Of a DNA stretch of 64,000 bases, positions 35,371-47,649 are shown one piece after another. Below the pieces are notes generated by a model, which saw only the letters and a list, made by a program, of their open reading frames with translations, ran no database searches and was not told where the DNA came from. Position 1 is the first letter of the stretch, and each line of letters starts with the position of its first letter. A program made the position numbers and the translations under genes. Location of the stretch: positions 15,170,463-15,234,462 of the forward strand of contig CM064868.1 of assembly GCA_032719365.1 (NCBI GenBank). Reading direction: 5' to 3'. This DNA is from Prinsepia uniflora. Its lineage: Eukaryota > Streptophyta > Magnoliopsida > Rosales > Rosaceae.

Positions 35371-36528
35371 TCACTCGCGATCTAACATACCCGCACAACC
35401 TTTCGAAATAAAAGAATGGGTAGCCCCAGCATCCATTAACACCCGTACAACAAGATTTGAGATATGGAGAGTACCTGTAACCACGCCTGGGGCTAACCTC
35501 GCCTGCTGCTGAGTCACTGCAAAAACACGAGCCCTGTGCCCAGCAGTCTGTCCGCGCCCACGCGCGCCATGCTCAGCACCATGTCCTCGGCCTCCAGCAG
35601 TGTTGGAAGCCGAACTCTGTGCAACACTAGCACCTTTAGCCTCGTTGTTCCTTGACAGCAATGGGCAATCTCGGGCATAATGGCCCGCTCCTCCACAAGC
35701 AAAACAACTAACTGTCCTCGGTCCATCCCAAGACCCTCCTGATGCACCACTCCAAGACTGATGCTGTCCAGAACTGAATCTCGATCGGCCCCTCTGAGAG
35801 CCCCCATGTCGACCTGACCAGCCACGACCACGTAAGGATGAGGGTGCTCCTCGGTAATTTCCCCCCTTAGAGATCTTTGGGCCGGTTGGTCCCGGATGTG
35901 GACGATCCCGACACTGCCCCTCGCCTGATGATTGTCGCGCCTGGTGTGCCGCCAGACTGGCCTCGACACGAACTGCAGCGTCGACCATGTCCCTCAGAGT
36001 CGCATAACTAGTAGCCGTCACACTTGCCCGTAACTCTCCTCGGAGTCCCAGCTCAAATCTTTGACATTTTTCCTCCTCAGTACTCACAAAAGCTACGGTA
36101 AAACGGGAAAGCTTCCCGAAAGTCTGCTTGTATTATGCCACAAACATATCTCCCTGCTCCAGCCGCAGGAACTCTGCCTCTCGTGCCATGCGAAATGATC
36201 GCTGGTAATACTGATCTAAGAATCGGGCACGAAAGGCCTCCCATGTTGTGGTGTGGACAGACCACCCTGAAATCTCAAGACCATGCCACCACTGATAAGC
36301 CCCGACTTCCAGTAAGAAGGCCGCCAATGTCACCAGCTCGCCGGGTGGGCAGTGCATCACGGTGAAGATTCTTTCCCATTTCGCAATCCACTCATGGGCA
36401 TCCTCAGGGTTTGATCCCCCGTTGAAAGGTGTGGCTCCCAACCTTTGAGCCCGCTCAATGCTAGCGCTTTCCATCTCTCTCGCGATTTCCTCGTCAGTTC
36501 ATGCTTGATGAATTCTCCTTGGAGGCAT
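35371..36528 (-). pseudogene. Gag and protease start of the Tekay element
   Basis: ATG at 36528 (MPPRRIHQA), then TGA at 36499-36501. The same frame continues through the retro-gag domain (FLDQYYQRSF, QWWHGLEISGW) to TAA 36133-36135. It then runs on through the gag C-terminal half, an Arg/Gly/Ser-rich linker and a CCHC knuckle (CFACGGAGHYARDC). Next comes the protease active site DAGATHSFISKG, then the nested insertion near 35370. Gag packages RNA; the protease would process the polyprotein with residues now at 28757. About 40 protease residues between the halves are missing. Confidence 0.88.
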
Positions 36529-36616
36529 AACCCACTGTTAAGAGGCATATATTAGATAATGACATTTTTTAAACTAAGTACTGACCACTAGTCTAGCATG
36601 CTGACCACAACCTAGT

Positions 36617-36628
36617 GCTCTGATACCA
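36617..36628 (-). other. Primer binding site of the Tekay element
   Basis: TGGTATCAGAGC in element sense, complementary to the 3' end of initiator tRNA-Met. It lies 3 nt from the 5' LTR. Confidence 0.88.
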
Positions 36629-36631
36629 AGT

Positions 36632-39455
36632 TGACAGGACCCGCCCCGATCCCCCTAGGACCACCCGGGGACGTGCCCTGCTCCCGTCTGACACCCGACC
36701 TCAAAATACCAAAATTACCCTTAGGAATTCAAATGCATAAATAAAATCCAAATTTAAGTCATATATAGCACGCCACACAAAATATCCGAATACAAATAGT
36801 GTCAGACAAGGGATAGTTCCCGAATACAGTTTATTGAGCATGACTCTAGACATTCTACGTGCCAACCTACCCAGCAGTAGGGTTCAGGTGCGCAACGTAA
36901 ACCTATGCCTCTTCCTCGGGATCCTCCTCATCTTCCTCCTCAACAGCACCACCTGGAGGGGTAGTAAAACAACAAAGGTGAGTGGGCCAAAACTCAAGGT
37001 TTACAAAATAGTTTACCATCTCGAAAACATATAGATTTTCCCCTCCGTTTTCCTAAAAGCATGCATCAGTAACAAAAGCCACAAAATCATATAATCATAA
37101 GCAGAATAATATCAACATAATATAATCTCCGTCATTTCACTATACATCCCAACCCTGACATCCCAGATGCCCGACGTCCCAGACGCCCAATAAGGTCACA
37201 GACCCAAGGCTACGCGTGCCACCCGGGGTCTCAATCCCGAGTCCAAATCCCAAACCCAGTCCGAGTATGGCATTCTAGATGCCTGACGTCCCAGACGTCC
37301 AATAGTAGCAATCCTGCTCCTGAGTCACTCTACGGTCCGGTCCCTCCGTAGAATGACTCCTCACAAGCAATGCGCCGTGACCACTCCGGGTACCTACATC
37401 CGAAGGAGACAGTATCCTAGGGTAGATCTATACAGTGCAGTACCAAAGATAAATATCGAAATCCATTATACATATACATGACTCAAAACCGTGCATAAAC
37501 AACCAGACGGGTCTCATGCCCAAACATCGTAATACATGCCATAAATCATACTCAGGATAAATAGATACTTTTACTTGAATCACATATAGATATAATAGAA
37601 AGTAAAACAGTTATGCATGCCAAGGTTTAGTGAAATCAAAGGCCCACTCACAGTACAATCCTGCTGCAATCCCGAGCGTAAAGCCCCGTCCAAGTGTTAA
37701 AGTACGATTCCTGTCATGTTCAAAGCATACGTAAAGGTCACTTTAAGTCCCTACTAAACAACTAAGAAACCCTAAACTGAAACCGGCCCAGGAAAGCCGT
37801 CCGAATACGCTTCCCAAGGCTTCAAACCCTAATTTGACCAACCTAACGATCTCCGATCGACACGAAACCACCGTCATTGGATTCGTATCTTCAAAACCTT
37901 GAAAATGGTCCTGGTCCCACACAAAACACTGTTCACACGCGCTGGTCAACTCTCTGGTCAACTGTGCTACAGTAATGATGACGTCACTGCTGACGTCAGC
38001 ATGACGTCATCACTGACAGTGTCAGAGGACACGTGTCAGCAGTCCATTGGTCCCTGGTCTGACTGTTTTTTGACATGATGACGTCATCATGATGTCACTA
38101 CTGACGTCAGCATGATGACGTCATCAGCTACAGTAACCGAGTCTGAGAACCGGGTCACCGTAGACCCACGGTTCAACCCGATCAGTTCTCATCAACCCGA
38201 CCACCGTTTCTGGTGGGATTTGTTCCTCTGAACTCGTCACAACATGCTCTATGGTTCTGTGAAATCAAAACGAGACTTTAGGTTGAAGAAACCACCTGAA
38301 AATCGATGGGAAGACTGGCTGCTGGCTCTGGTCGTCTTCTCTGGCGAGTCGTCAAGCTTCCAGCCACGAGTCTTGGTCGAAAATGGTCGTCTAGGTCCCT
38401 ATGTCTCAAAAGCAACCAAACAATTTTAACGTAAAAAACGAATGGTTGGAGACAGGGAAGGAAATCGGGGTCTCACGGGTTTCAGAGCTTACCGCCGCCA
38501 TGTTGCCGCCGTGGCCCATCCAGTTAGGGTCTGAGTCGTCCTAAGGTTGTAGTTAACCTAACCCTAGGTTAGTTCGAGTCCAGGGGTGAAGGTTTGGACG
38601 GTTTGGACGGTTTTGGGCTGTTCGGGTTCCTTCTCGAGTCTGGGGGGTTTCTGGGTTACGCCGCCGTCTTTGGTGGTGGTGGCCGGTGTCTGGGGGTGGC
38701 TGTTGGCTGCCTGGTGCTGCCTGGTGTGTGAGGTTGGGTGGTGAGGTGCTAGTGTGTTTGTTCGAAGGGTGAGAGGGTACACGGTTTTGAGAGAATGAAA
38801 ATGTGAGAGTGAATCTCTGATGGTTTAAAACAGAATGAGTAGATGGAATCAAGGGCTGAGATTGAGTCTGAGTATAGGATGAAGGGTGAGGATTTGAGGA
38901 GATAAATTAATTAATTAAGTAAATGGCCAACATAGATCCTTGTTTTAGGGAATGTAGGGGATGAGTGACATGTGTCACTCATCCAAGGGTCCAGATTGAA
39001 TTGATTAAAGTGATCAGATTCTATTATTTTAATATTATTTTAATCCGGTTCTCGGTTAGTTCGGTTAATCGCGTTTACGTCCGTGACCATAACTTTTTCG
39101 TCGTACGTCCGATTTTGGCGTGCCGCCTGTCTACGGATTCGTATTGACGCGACCTACGTACGGTCCTTGGCCCTCGTCCTTTGGACTTCCCGGGTCAAAA
39201 GTCAACATTTGGCCCCTCTTTGACCAAATTACCAAAATACCCCTCGACTTCCGAACGTCACAACTTCTTCCTCGAACGTCGGAATCGAACGTGCCACCTG
39301 CCTATGAACTCATGACGTCCTAAAATACTTCACGGTCGTGGGTCAAAGTCCTAAATATTTCCCAAGGCAAAAGTCAACTTCCCCCCCCCCCCCCCTTAGG
39401 GGCAAAATGGTCATTTTACAATAAAATAATAATTACGAAAGTTCGGGTCGTTACA
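36632..39455 (-). repeat. 5' LTR (2824 bp) of the Tekay element
   Basis: On the plus strand TGACAGGACCC ... GGGTCGTTACA. The inverted repeat arms are 11-bp perfect (36978-36988 GTGAGTGGGCC and 37641-37651). TGACGTCA cluster at 37970-38125. Near-perfect palindrome 38959-38984. C-run 39381-39395. Its acceptor-like CCCCTCCAG (minus sense) lies left of the 3' arm. Confidence 0.9.
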
Positions 39456-39637
39456 CGGCACAGAATCAGGTTTCGTGTGCAGAAATTACGATTTTTGAGG
39501 CGTGAGGGGCATTTTGATCTTTTGGGCATGTGAGATATTTTGGAAAAGGATAAAGATTTCATCCTCACCTTATCTTTCCCTTTTGGCTAGCCAGCCCATA
39601 CCTCATATTTGTTTTTTCACACGCACACATACACACA

Positions 39638-39679
<42 letters not shown>

Positions 39680-40284
39680 CTCCTTGCCCTTGGAATCCAA
39701 AACCCAAACTCAAACACAAACTTCAAGTATAGGACATTGGATCATCAAACCAAGGACATTTTCAAGTTCATAAAGCTTCCGTGAGCAAAACCATCAAAGT
39801 TCAGAAGGAGGAATGACGCGTGAAGGGCCCATGTTCGAGAAGGAAGGAAACCCAAAACTTTCAAACTAGATTCCAGAAAATCAAAAAACGTTTACCAAAT
39901 TCAGGTTTGGATTTGAAATCTTTAGATTGATTAGATAAATTTCCGTTATTAGAATGTTCAATTTGGTTAGAAAATGATGGAATTACAAAAACTTAAAGTT
40001 TTAGTGGAAGATTTAGGTGAACCAGACTTCAATTACTTGCGGTGATGTGCAGCGGCGCGCGGTGGCTCCAATCGTCTCATTTGGCAGCCAATGACGACAG
40101 TGGTGACGTCAACAGTGATGTGACAGTGACGTTAGCAGCCATGTTTGTGGACGCGCTTGGCAGTGCGTGAGAAGGATGTCGATCTTCCACCGTTGCGTGG
40201 GTAAGTTTTTTGATGCACAACAATGCATGTTTGAAAAATTTTGACTTTTTTTAATCCAATGATGTTGATTTCAGGTCGATTAAA

Positions 40285-40611
40285 TGTAAAAGCCCATGTC
40301 CTGGAAGGAACGGTGAACGATCCCACATTCCTGCGAGGGGAGAATGGTCTGGGAGGGGAATGGTGGTGTGCCTTAAAGGTGTAGGCACACACTTATCTAG
40401 CACGAGGCCTTTTGAGAGCTCAGTGACTTTGGGTTCGGTTGGAATTCCAAAGTTAAGCGAGTTAAGGCTGGAGCAATTTCATGATGGGTGACCCACTGGG
40501 AAGTCGCACTGTGAGCTCCCGAAAACAAAACCGTGAGGGCGAGGAGGCCCAAAACGAACAATATAGTGCTAGATGAGTCGAGTCCTGACCGATGAGGGTT
40601 GGATCTTGACA
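40285..40611 (+). mobile_element. Cassandra-like solo LTR (327 bp), TSD TTAAA
   Basis: TG...CA ends (TGTAAAAGCCC ... GGATCTTGACA) and a perfect 5-bp duplication TTAAA (40280-40284 and 40612-40616). The interior carries a 5S rRNA-like segment (about 40385-40510): ATTCCAAAGTTAAGCGAG, TGATGGGTGACC, ACTGGGAAGTC, corresponding to the A-box, intermediate element and C-box of 5S genes. Cassandra TRIMs are known to have 5S-derived LTRs of about this size. No PBS follows, so it is solo. The promoter boxes are partly decayed. Confidence 0.85.
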
Positions 40612-41919
40612 TTAAAGACCATTTATGGGTGTTTATGGGCATCCAGAGTGACGGTTGTACATTTAAGATGCGTGTGATATCCCGAAAATTAGGGGGTTTG
40701 AATACGAGGTTATTTGTAGTGTTAGTGACCCTCAATTATTAATTTTGACAAGAGATACCGCTCTAGGGATTTCGAAAGAGTACATAGCTTGAGATTAAGC
40801 TTTATTGGACAGACTGTGAGTGGACATTTGTTTTTATGATCATGATGCATGCATATTTATCTGTTTTAGATGGTTTATGATATTATTTTGATTGAAATGG
40901 TTTGAATAATTATGATAAATGTTGTTGCATGTTACCTGCGGATTTATGGTTGTAGAATAATTATTCAGTTTATTATTTTGAACACATGTTTTACGGACTT
41001 TGTGGAAATAGTTTTTTGGGTTCATGCCCTTGTTAAATTGTTTTGTCTTGGATTTGAGTCAAGGGTTTAATTAAAAGCAAGTTTTGAATTTATTATTTGA
41101 TATGTTTTCGATTGTCAACTATCCTCGAGATATACTGCGATTACCTTTTTTCAGGCTAGTATCATGGTGTGTCTTCACCAGATTATAAGGGTTGTACCTT
41201 CCTAAACTGGTAACATGGAGTGTTTCTCTCCCAGCTACTAGGGCAGTCTACGTGCAGTACGGATTTTCCCAGTTAGGTAGCTCATGACTACGACTCGGGA
41301 GATTATTCCCAGCTTGCTAGAGTAGTCTACGAGCAGCGATTAGGGGGAGTCGAGGATTAGTTGGATTTGATTACAGATATCTATATCGAGGCTTTCTAGA
41401 TGGTTTTAAGGATGGGGTATTTTAGGGAAATGTGGCATACAAGTGTTTTATATGCATTTTATGCTTTCACTTTTAACATGTCAACGATTTTTTACTTGAG
41501 TTTAATATGAAATTCTCATGTTTTATAACTTGATCGAGTCTAGTTGTTTTTCTTTGTATGCATGCATGCATGCTTTCTAAACTAGATGGCACATATTATT
41601 TTCCTCGGCAAATGTGTTGCAACTTGATTGTTTTGTCCAATCACATTTACATAGTTTTACTTAGCCTCCATGTCGTGACATAGGAGCAGTGGCATACTTC
41701 TAAACATAGGATTAATTTCAGTTTCTTGCAGACTCGTAATCCTCAGAGTATGATCCTTATATCATTTGTTGTTTTCTTTCTCTAGTAACTCCGTTTACTA
41801 TTTTGGAGCTTTGTATGACTGTTGCACTTGGAGTTATCTATTTGGATTTAAAATGAAATTTTCCTTTGTCTGATATGTATGAAAGGTATCCTTGAATTTT
41901 TGGTTGATTTGTTAGATAG

Positions 41920-42430
41920 TGTTGATGCAGAAATCCTCCGGACTTGTAGAATTTCTTCTTGATCCCTACACACAATAACAAAAAATAATCGGGGTTAAGG
42001 TTGAAGCTTGGGGGGTGGTTCAACCAAGAACACTCCGATGCCAAAGTCAGTTTAATCGAGAGAATAAACCGGCAGAGTTTCAGTATGAGTTTTTGAATTA
42101 CCTTTAGAGGTGAATGCGGCTTTGTATTTATAGTGAAGCCTTGAGGGTCACCGGAGCGTCTGATTGGTTGAAGGAGATTGTGTTTAATAGGTTATTCTAC
42201 CGAGAGAAATCACTATTATTAACTATATAAATAATAACAAATAACTCGTAGAGAGATTATTTATTATTGACATTGATCTGATTAATTAATATATTTAATC
42301 GATAAATATATTAAATTAATGCGGAGATCGTGTGATGATGTTATCATCTATACCAAGGGCAATATCGATATTATGAGATTTACGAGCCACACGGCAACCC
42401 CATGATTTTCTGGTGATTTATGGTTCCACA
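41920..42430 (-). repeat. 3' LTR (511 bp) of the LARD-like element
   Basis: Plus-strand ends TGTTGATGCAG and GGTTCCACA. Nearly identical to 48480-48983 apart from a 7-bp indel and scattered substitutions. TATA box on the minus strand at 42125-42133 (CTATAAATA). Confidence 0.9.
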
Positions 42431-43226
42431 AATACCCCCATATCGCTTAGGAATTCATGGAATCCTAAGGGATGTAAGCTATTGTGGTCCAGATAAACTA
42501 TTCATTTTGATGAGGGAGTAGGACTCTGCTTTGCTTCGAGCAGTTGAAGTTCGTTAGGCCTTGAACTTGTCCCAATAATAAACTTTTAGACTTGAAGTCT
42601 TATTTTGAGTTGATCCTCAGAGCCCACCTGGTAGTTAAGGTTTGTTTATTTTTTCTTTATTTAAATGAGGGTATATCACCCTTATTTTCAATAAGAAAAG
42701 TCAAAACTAGCTGATGCTTACTGTTGGAGAGGACGAGTTGGAGTTGTTGCAGTGGCGAGACGGGCGGACCCCATGCGGAGAGAGTTGTTTGCTGCTGCCT
42801 CCCTTGTTGTCCTTTTTGCTGCAATTGTTTTTTTTTTTCTTCTGTTATTTAGTCTGATTGCAGATGAATAAGAGAGAGGGAATTGGTGGCTTCCACGCCA
42901 TGTGGGAGTTAAGGGCTTTTGCGTGGGCCCCAGAAAATAGCTACACCATTTCAATCGGCTAGTTGAAGAAATTTGGTGGGTTTGCACGTCAGAACCAGTC
43001 GACAGGGCTGATGGGGTTCGATTGCTGAGCCGTGCGGGTCTGTACGACAGAGAGGCGATGTATTCTTCCTTTTGGCTTTGGCGGCTCCGAAAACTTTTTC
43101 TGCTTTTTTTTTTGGGTTGATGTCACTATCAATTGAGAGCTTAAGCACTTTTTTTTTTCTGCAGCTATGCAAGTCACAGCTTTTGTATTTTTTTTTTATT
43201 TTCCGCCGCCCAATATCACGCCCTTC

Positions 43227-43320
43227 ATGTAATATATATATATATATATATTTGATATATATAGATATATCAAATATATATATATATTTTTTATTTTTAT
43301 ATAATATATATATATATTTG
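43227..43320. repeat. AT microsatellite cluster
   Basis: Three (AT)n tracts separated by short AT-rich DNA, inside the LARD-like element. Confidence 0.9.
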
Positions 43321-43789
43321 TTGTTTTTGATCTGTTGAAGATTTCAGGAGTTGTAGTTTTCCGATTACAACGATTGAAATGGTAGTGCGCTCTATTCTCT
43401 GAGACAGTTATTTCAAGATGTATGAAGACATACTTCTAGAGAACTCTCGAAGAACTCATTTTGTGGGGCAACATGTCGTAAGACCATCTGGTGGCGTATT
43501 CGGAACTTTTTGTAGCTTCCGACTTCAAGAGTTGATGGACTTGACATCAAGACACACCTCCAGTTGACATGCTCGTGGTACTTTGTGGATAGAAGAGCTT
43601 AGCGCATTAATAGACGCGTCATCTTCAAGTGCGAGTAGAGCCAATATCAAGGCCTTCAACGGGGGAGGCTCGAAGTTCCATGACTTGAAGTGACGCATGT
43701 CACAACTTAAGGTGAGGCGTGGTTAGGGCTCGAAGTGATGCATCAAATGACTGAGGCGTTCTTTCCATGACCACGCAAGTGGTGCTTGA

Positions 43790-43910
43790 TAGATTGAAGG
43801 GCTCAGCACATGGAGAGCAAGGCGAGGCACAGTAGAATGCAAGACGAGGTGCAGCATAATGCAAGGCAAGGTGCAACATAATGCAAGGCAAGGTGCAACA
43901 TAGTGCAAGG
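43790..43910. repeat. Tandem repeat of GCAAGGCAAGGTGCAACATA units
   Basis: About five imperfect units of 20-27 bases, inside the LARD-like element. Confidence 0.7.
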
Positions 43911-45439
43911 CGGGTGCGCTATAGTTGTGAGGCTAGGCATTCTACATACAAGGCTTGGCATGCCAAAACTCTAGGCAAGGCAAGGTTAGAGCTGGAGGTG
44001 ATGCACTAGATGGCACAAGTCTCTTTTTCCAAAGACTATGCTCCTGGTGCTTGGTGGGTAGAAGATCTTGGCGCATGGACGAACTCATCATCTTCAAGTG
44101 CGGGTGGAGCCAAGATCAAGACCTTCAACGGGGGAGGCGCAAAGCTCCATGACTTGAAGTGAGGCGTGTCACAAGGTGAGGTGTGCTTCATCCTCAAAGA
44201 AAGGCTTCCCATGATGCGAGGAAAAGTGCATGTGGTCCCATGAAGTAACTGAAGCTTTCCAAAGAGTTGCTTTGGATGACAGATGGCCTTCTAGAGATTT
44301 AATCTTCAAGGCCTTGTTGAACTCAAAATGGGGTGTAGCAAGGCGGAACATAGAATGAAGGATCGATCATGCCCCGTGCAAAGCTCGAGACGTCGTATAT
44401 CGTCGCCTAATTGAAGGAAGAGAGTTTGGAGATGCCATCATCTAGACGTTGTAGCAAAGTGGCGTGAAGACACATGACACCAAGCCATCGTTTCATCTTG
44501 GAGTTGAAAGTCAAGCTGCTTTGTAGTCGTCGCAGAGTCAAGCAATGGTGAAGTTGCTTTTGTGAAGCCAACTATGCCAAGTAAACGATGCTGAGGAGGT
44601 TAACCCCATTGTTTGAAGAAGGTCATGGATGATGTGTCACTGGAAGTCCATGATGGGATGATTGAAGGCCTCCAAGGCTTGCTCATAGGTTGACGGAGAG
44701 ACTCTGAGGTCGTACTGCTCCTGATGATGAGCTTCATGATTCTTCTTGGCTCGTAGCTTGATCTTAGCATTAAATACATGTTTGAGCATTCAACTTGTGA
44801 ATTGCCAACTTCTTTAATTTTCATTAATAGAAGTCTTCAATTCTTTTTTGAGTGTTTTGTGATTTTTGGCAGATTTGACCTTTGTAAAGTAAATTTGGTC
44901 TGCTGACTTCACTTTAGCTCCAAATTGAGTGTCCTTTGTGGCGTTGGAAAGCTGACTTCCGTACCTTTTTGACACCATCAAGCTCTCTTCAAGGAAGTAA
45001 AATTTGGGCTTGGTACATTCGAATCAACCTCAAATTTGTGTGTTGGAATTTGTAGTCGCACCCACTAAGACATTTGCCCAAGATTTGTCGTGACATGACT
45101 CGGCTGTTGCTCCTCTTGGTGGGGGTTGGGAAACGATATTTAGTAGCTTTTCCAATTCCAGCAAGCCTATTTGTTGGGTATGAGTGACAGATCCTTGGGA
45201 ATGTGCTTGAGTAGTATGTACCTCATTGTTGGTCAATAACATTGAACTTAGTTGTCAAGTTGTTTAAGATGGTGACTTAGCTCTTTGAGGTGAAGGCTGT
45301 ACTTTTCCCTTTGGAGAGGAGCTTCGAGTCCTTCAGAGGTGAAGTCTTTGAGTGTTCTGCTAGTAGACGCCTTTGGTGCTTCCCAAGGTGCAAGTGCTGA
45401 TAGGTTGCGAGTTGAAGGCATCATGGCTTTGACAAACAA

Positions 45440-45570
45440 GGATGTTGATGCGTCACATAGTGATTGCCTTGATGCGTGGTGGGACGATCGCCTTGATGCA
45501 TTGGGGAGCGATTGCCTTGATGCGTCACGGGGCGATTGCCTCGATACGACGTGGACGATTACCTTGATGC
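45440..45570. repeat. 24-bp tandem repeat (CGATTGCCTTGATGCGTCAC core)
   Basis: Four to five units, precise period near 24 in the middle, inside the LARD-like element. Confidence 0.7.
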
Positions 45571-45779
45571 TTCACGAGCGATGCTTTGCTTCATGTGTGA
45601 AGGCTTGGCTACTTCACGGGCTGAAGAAATTGATGATTTATAAGCAAATGACTTGATGCTTCGAGTGAAGGTGTTGATGCTCATTGAATGAATGTGTTGA
45701 CGCTTTGCGGAGCGAGTGCATGGATTGCTTCATGGGTGGAGGCGTTGACACTTTTGGTCGAAGACTTTGACGCTTCACA

Positions 45780-46945
45780 GGCGAAGGCTTCGAGTGCTTC
45801 ACGTGATGAAAGCTTAGAGTGTTTTGCATGACAAAAGTTTTGTGTGCTTTGCATGGTAAAAGATTGGGTGCTTCGCATGGCAAAGGCTTAGAATGCTTCA
45901 CGTGGCAAAGGCTGAAAGTGCTTCGCGTGGCGAAGGCTGATAGTGCTTCGCGTGGCGAAGACTTGGAGTGCTTCGTGGGGAAAAGGCTTAGAGTGCTTAG
46001 CGTGGTGAAGGCTTAGAGTGCTTCGCATGACAAAGAGTTAGAGTACTTTGCATGGCGAAGGCTTGGAGTGCTTCGCGGGGCGAAGCCTTAGTGTGCTTCA
46101 TGTGGCGAAGGCTCGGAATGCTTCGCGTAGCGAAGGCTTAGAGTGCTTCGCATAGCGAAGGCTTGGAGTGTTTCGCGTGGTGAAGACTCGGGCGCTTTGC
46201 GTGGAAAAGGCTTAGAGTGTTTCGCATGGCGAAGGCTTGGAGTGCTTAGCGTGGCGAAGACTCGGGCGCTTTGCGTGGCAAAGGCTTAGAGTGCTTCGCA
46301 TGACAAAGACAAAGGCTTAGAGTGCTTTGCGTGGCGAAGGCTTCGAGTGCTTCCCATGGCTAAGTCTTCGAGTGCTTCGCGTGGCGAAGACTCGGGGCTT
46401 TGCGTGGCAAAGGCTTAGAGTGCTTTGCGTGGTGAAAGCTTCGAGAGCTTCACGTGAAGAAGACTTTGAGTGCTTCGCACGACGAAAGCTTGGAGTGCTT
46501 CGCGGGGCGAAAGCTTAGAGTGCTTCGCATGGCGAAGGCTTGGAGTGCTTCGCGGGGCGAAGGCTTATGGTGCTTCACATAAAGAAGGCTTGGGGTGCTT
46601 CGCATGGAGAAAGCTTGGGGTGCTTCATGGGGCGAAGGCTCGGAGTGTTTCACGTGGTGAAGGCTTAAAGTGCTTCGTGTGGCGAAGGCTTCGAGTGCTT
46701 CGCGTCACGAAGACTAGGAGTGCTTCGCGTGGCGAAGACTCGCAGTGTTTCGCCTGGTGAAAGCTCGCAGTGCTTCGTATGTCAAAGTCCTAAAGTGCTT
46801 CACATGACGAAGGCTTGCAGTGCTTTGCATGGCGAAGGCTTAAAGTGCTTCGTGTGGCGAAGGCTTCGAGTGCTTTGCACAGTGAAGGCTTCGAGTGCTT
46901 CGCGTGGTGAAGACTTTGAGTGCTTCGTACGGCAAAGGCTTTGTG
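45780..46945. repeat. 25-bp tandem array with internal hairpin, about 45 units
   Basis: The consensus is GAGTGCTTCGCGTGGCGAAG plus GCTTA. Each unit contains CTTCGC-GTG-GCGAAG, a 6-bp perfect hairpin. Units vary by a few bases. Because 25 is not a multiple of 3, all frames give repetitive peptides; no conserved ORF spans the array. The flanks 45660-45780 hold degenerate units. Confidence 0.88.
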
Positions 46946-47649
46946 TCTAACTGCAGTTGTACTCTAGGTGTACAACTTTCTTTTTTGGATTCGCTTAGAA
47001 GTGTGTCATAGGATATGGTCCAACACTTGAAATTAATGATGCATGGTTGAATCTGGTGTCGAAGTTGGTCTCCTAGACCGTTGTCACATTGGATTCCTTG
47101 GAGGCGTTGATACATCATCTTTTTGATGTCTTCAACATATTGTATGCCTCAATGAGGGAGAGAGTAGAGTCGAGTCAGGTAGTGCCAACTTCCCGGGATC
47201 TCCATGTTCGAAGTGTGTACGCATGCTAGTGAGTATGTCTCATCTTCCTCTCTGTGGCGGCCAGAACATCTTGAACCTTCATCGACTTGTCCACTCGATT
47301 TGAGCATGCGTGTGCAATCTAGGGGGTTACATGATGTCGTTGACTCTTATGTGGTACTCAACGTGTGACAGTGCTCCGAAGTGCCTCCCGAGTCATTCAT
47401 GAGCTGATGGCCTTGGGTGGTGCTGGCTTCTTATTCTGCGAGTGCAACTTTTTCTCCAGAATCGCTCAATGACGTGTCTTGAGAAATTTTCTGGTGATGG
47501 ACATGCTCTTTGCTGGTGCTTCTTGGGATGTTTCCCTGTCCTTCTTGAGGTGTGTTGTATCTCCAAGCAGCACCGGAGGTTCTGAGGTCTCCCAGACGTC
47601 ATTGTAGGAGCTTCAATTAGCCTCGGTCCTGGTCCTTATTTATTTGACT

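Larger units (their letters stand above)
22744..39455 (-). mobile_element. Complete Tekay/Del-type Ty3/gypsy element (minus), with nested insertions
   Basis: It is bounded by two LTRs (22744-25508 as 3' LTR, 36632-39455 as 5' LTR) and by a perfect target duplication CGGCA (22739-22743 and 39456-39460). From right to left it has a tRNA-Met PBS, gag with zinc knuckle, protease start, then a nested block (28760-35370), then the rest of protease, RT, RNase H, integrase with chromodomain, a hairpin and PPT. The C-terminal chromodomain and Met-tRNA PBS indicate a Tekay (Del) chromovirus. At least five in-frame stops make it defective. The LTRs differ by a few percent by eye plus indels, so it is older than the element at 53038. 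Confidence 0.92.
22560..41919 (+). repeat. Host Tekay-type LTR, opened by the Tekay element and a Cassandra-like solo LTR
   Basis: Pieces lie at 22560-22743, 39456-40284 and 40612-41919. The start TATAATGACCCG is a decayed TGTAATGACCCG. At 40815-40826 and 41635-41645 are the family's inverted repeat arms (TGTGAGTGGAC and GTCCAATCACA), with ATGCATGCAT beside both. The LTR's 3' end is not clear; the LARD-like element interrupts at 41920. It includes a (CT)n microsatellite at 39640-39674. Confidence 0.6.

Noticed and set aside
40385..40510. 5S rRNA gene
   Set aside because: Only part of the 5S sequence is present, with many changes, and it lies within a TG/CA-ended LTR with a target duplication.
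43700..43908. Cys/Leu-rich small proteins (LALHYAAPRL-type)
   Set aside because: They are translations of a short tandem repeat.
45780..46945. CRISPR-like array
   Set aside because: The 25-bp repeats are directly adjacent with no unique spacers, and the DNA is a plant LTR element.
45638..47118. Repetitive proteins (KHSKPSPREAL-type peptides) on the element sense strand
   Set aside because: They follow from a 25-bp DNA repeat read in three frames. Frames are broken repeatedly and no start or stop is conserved.
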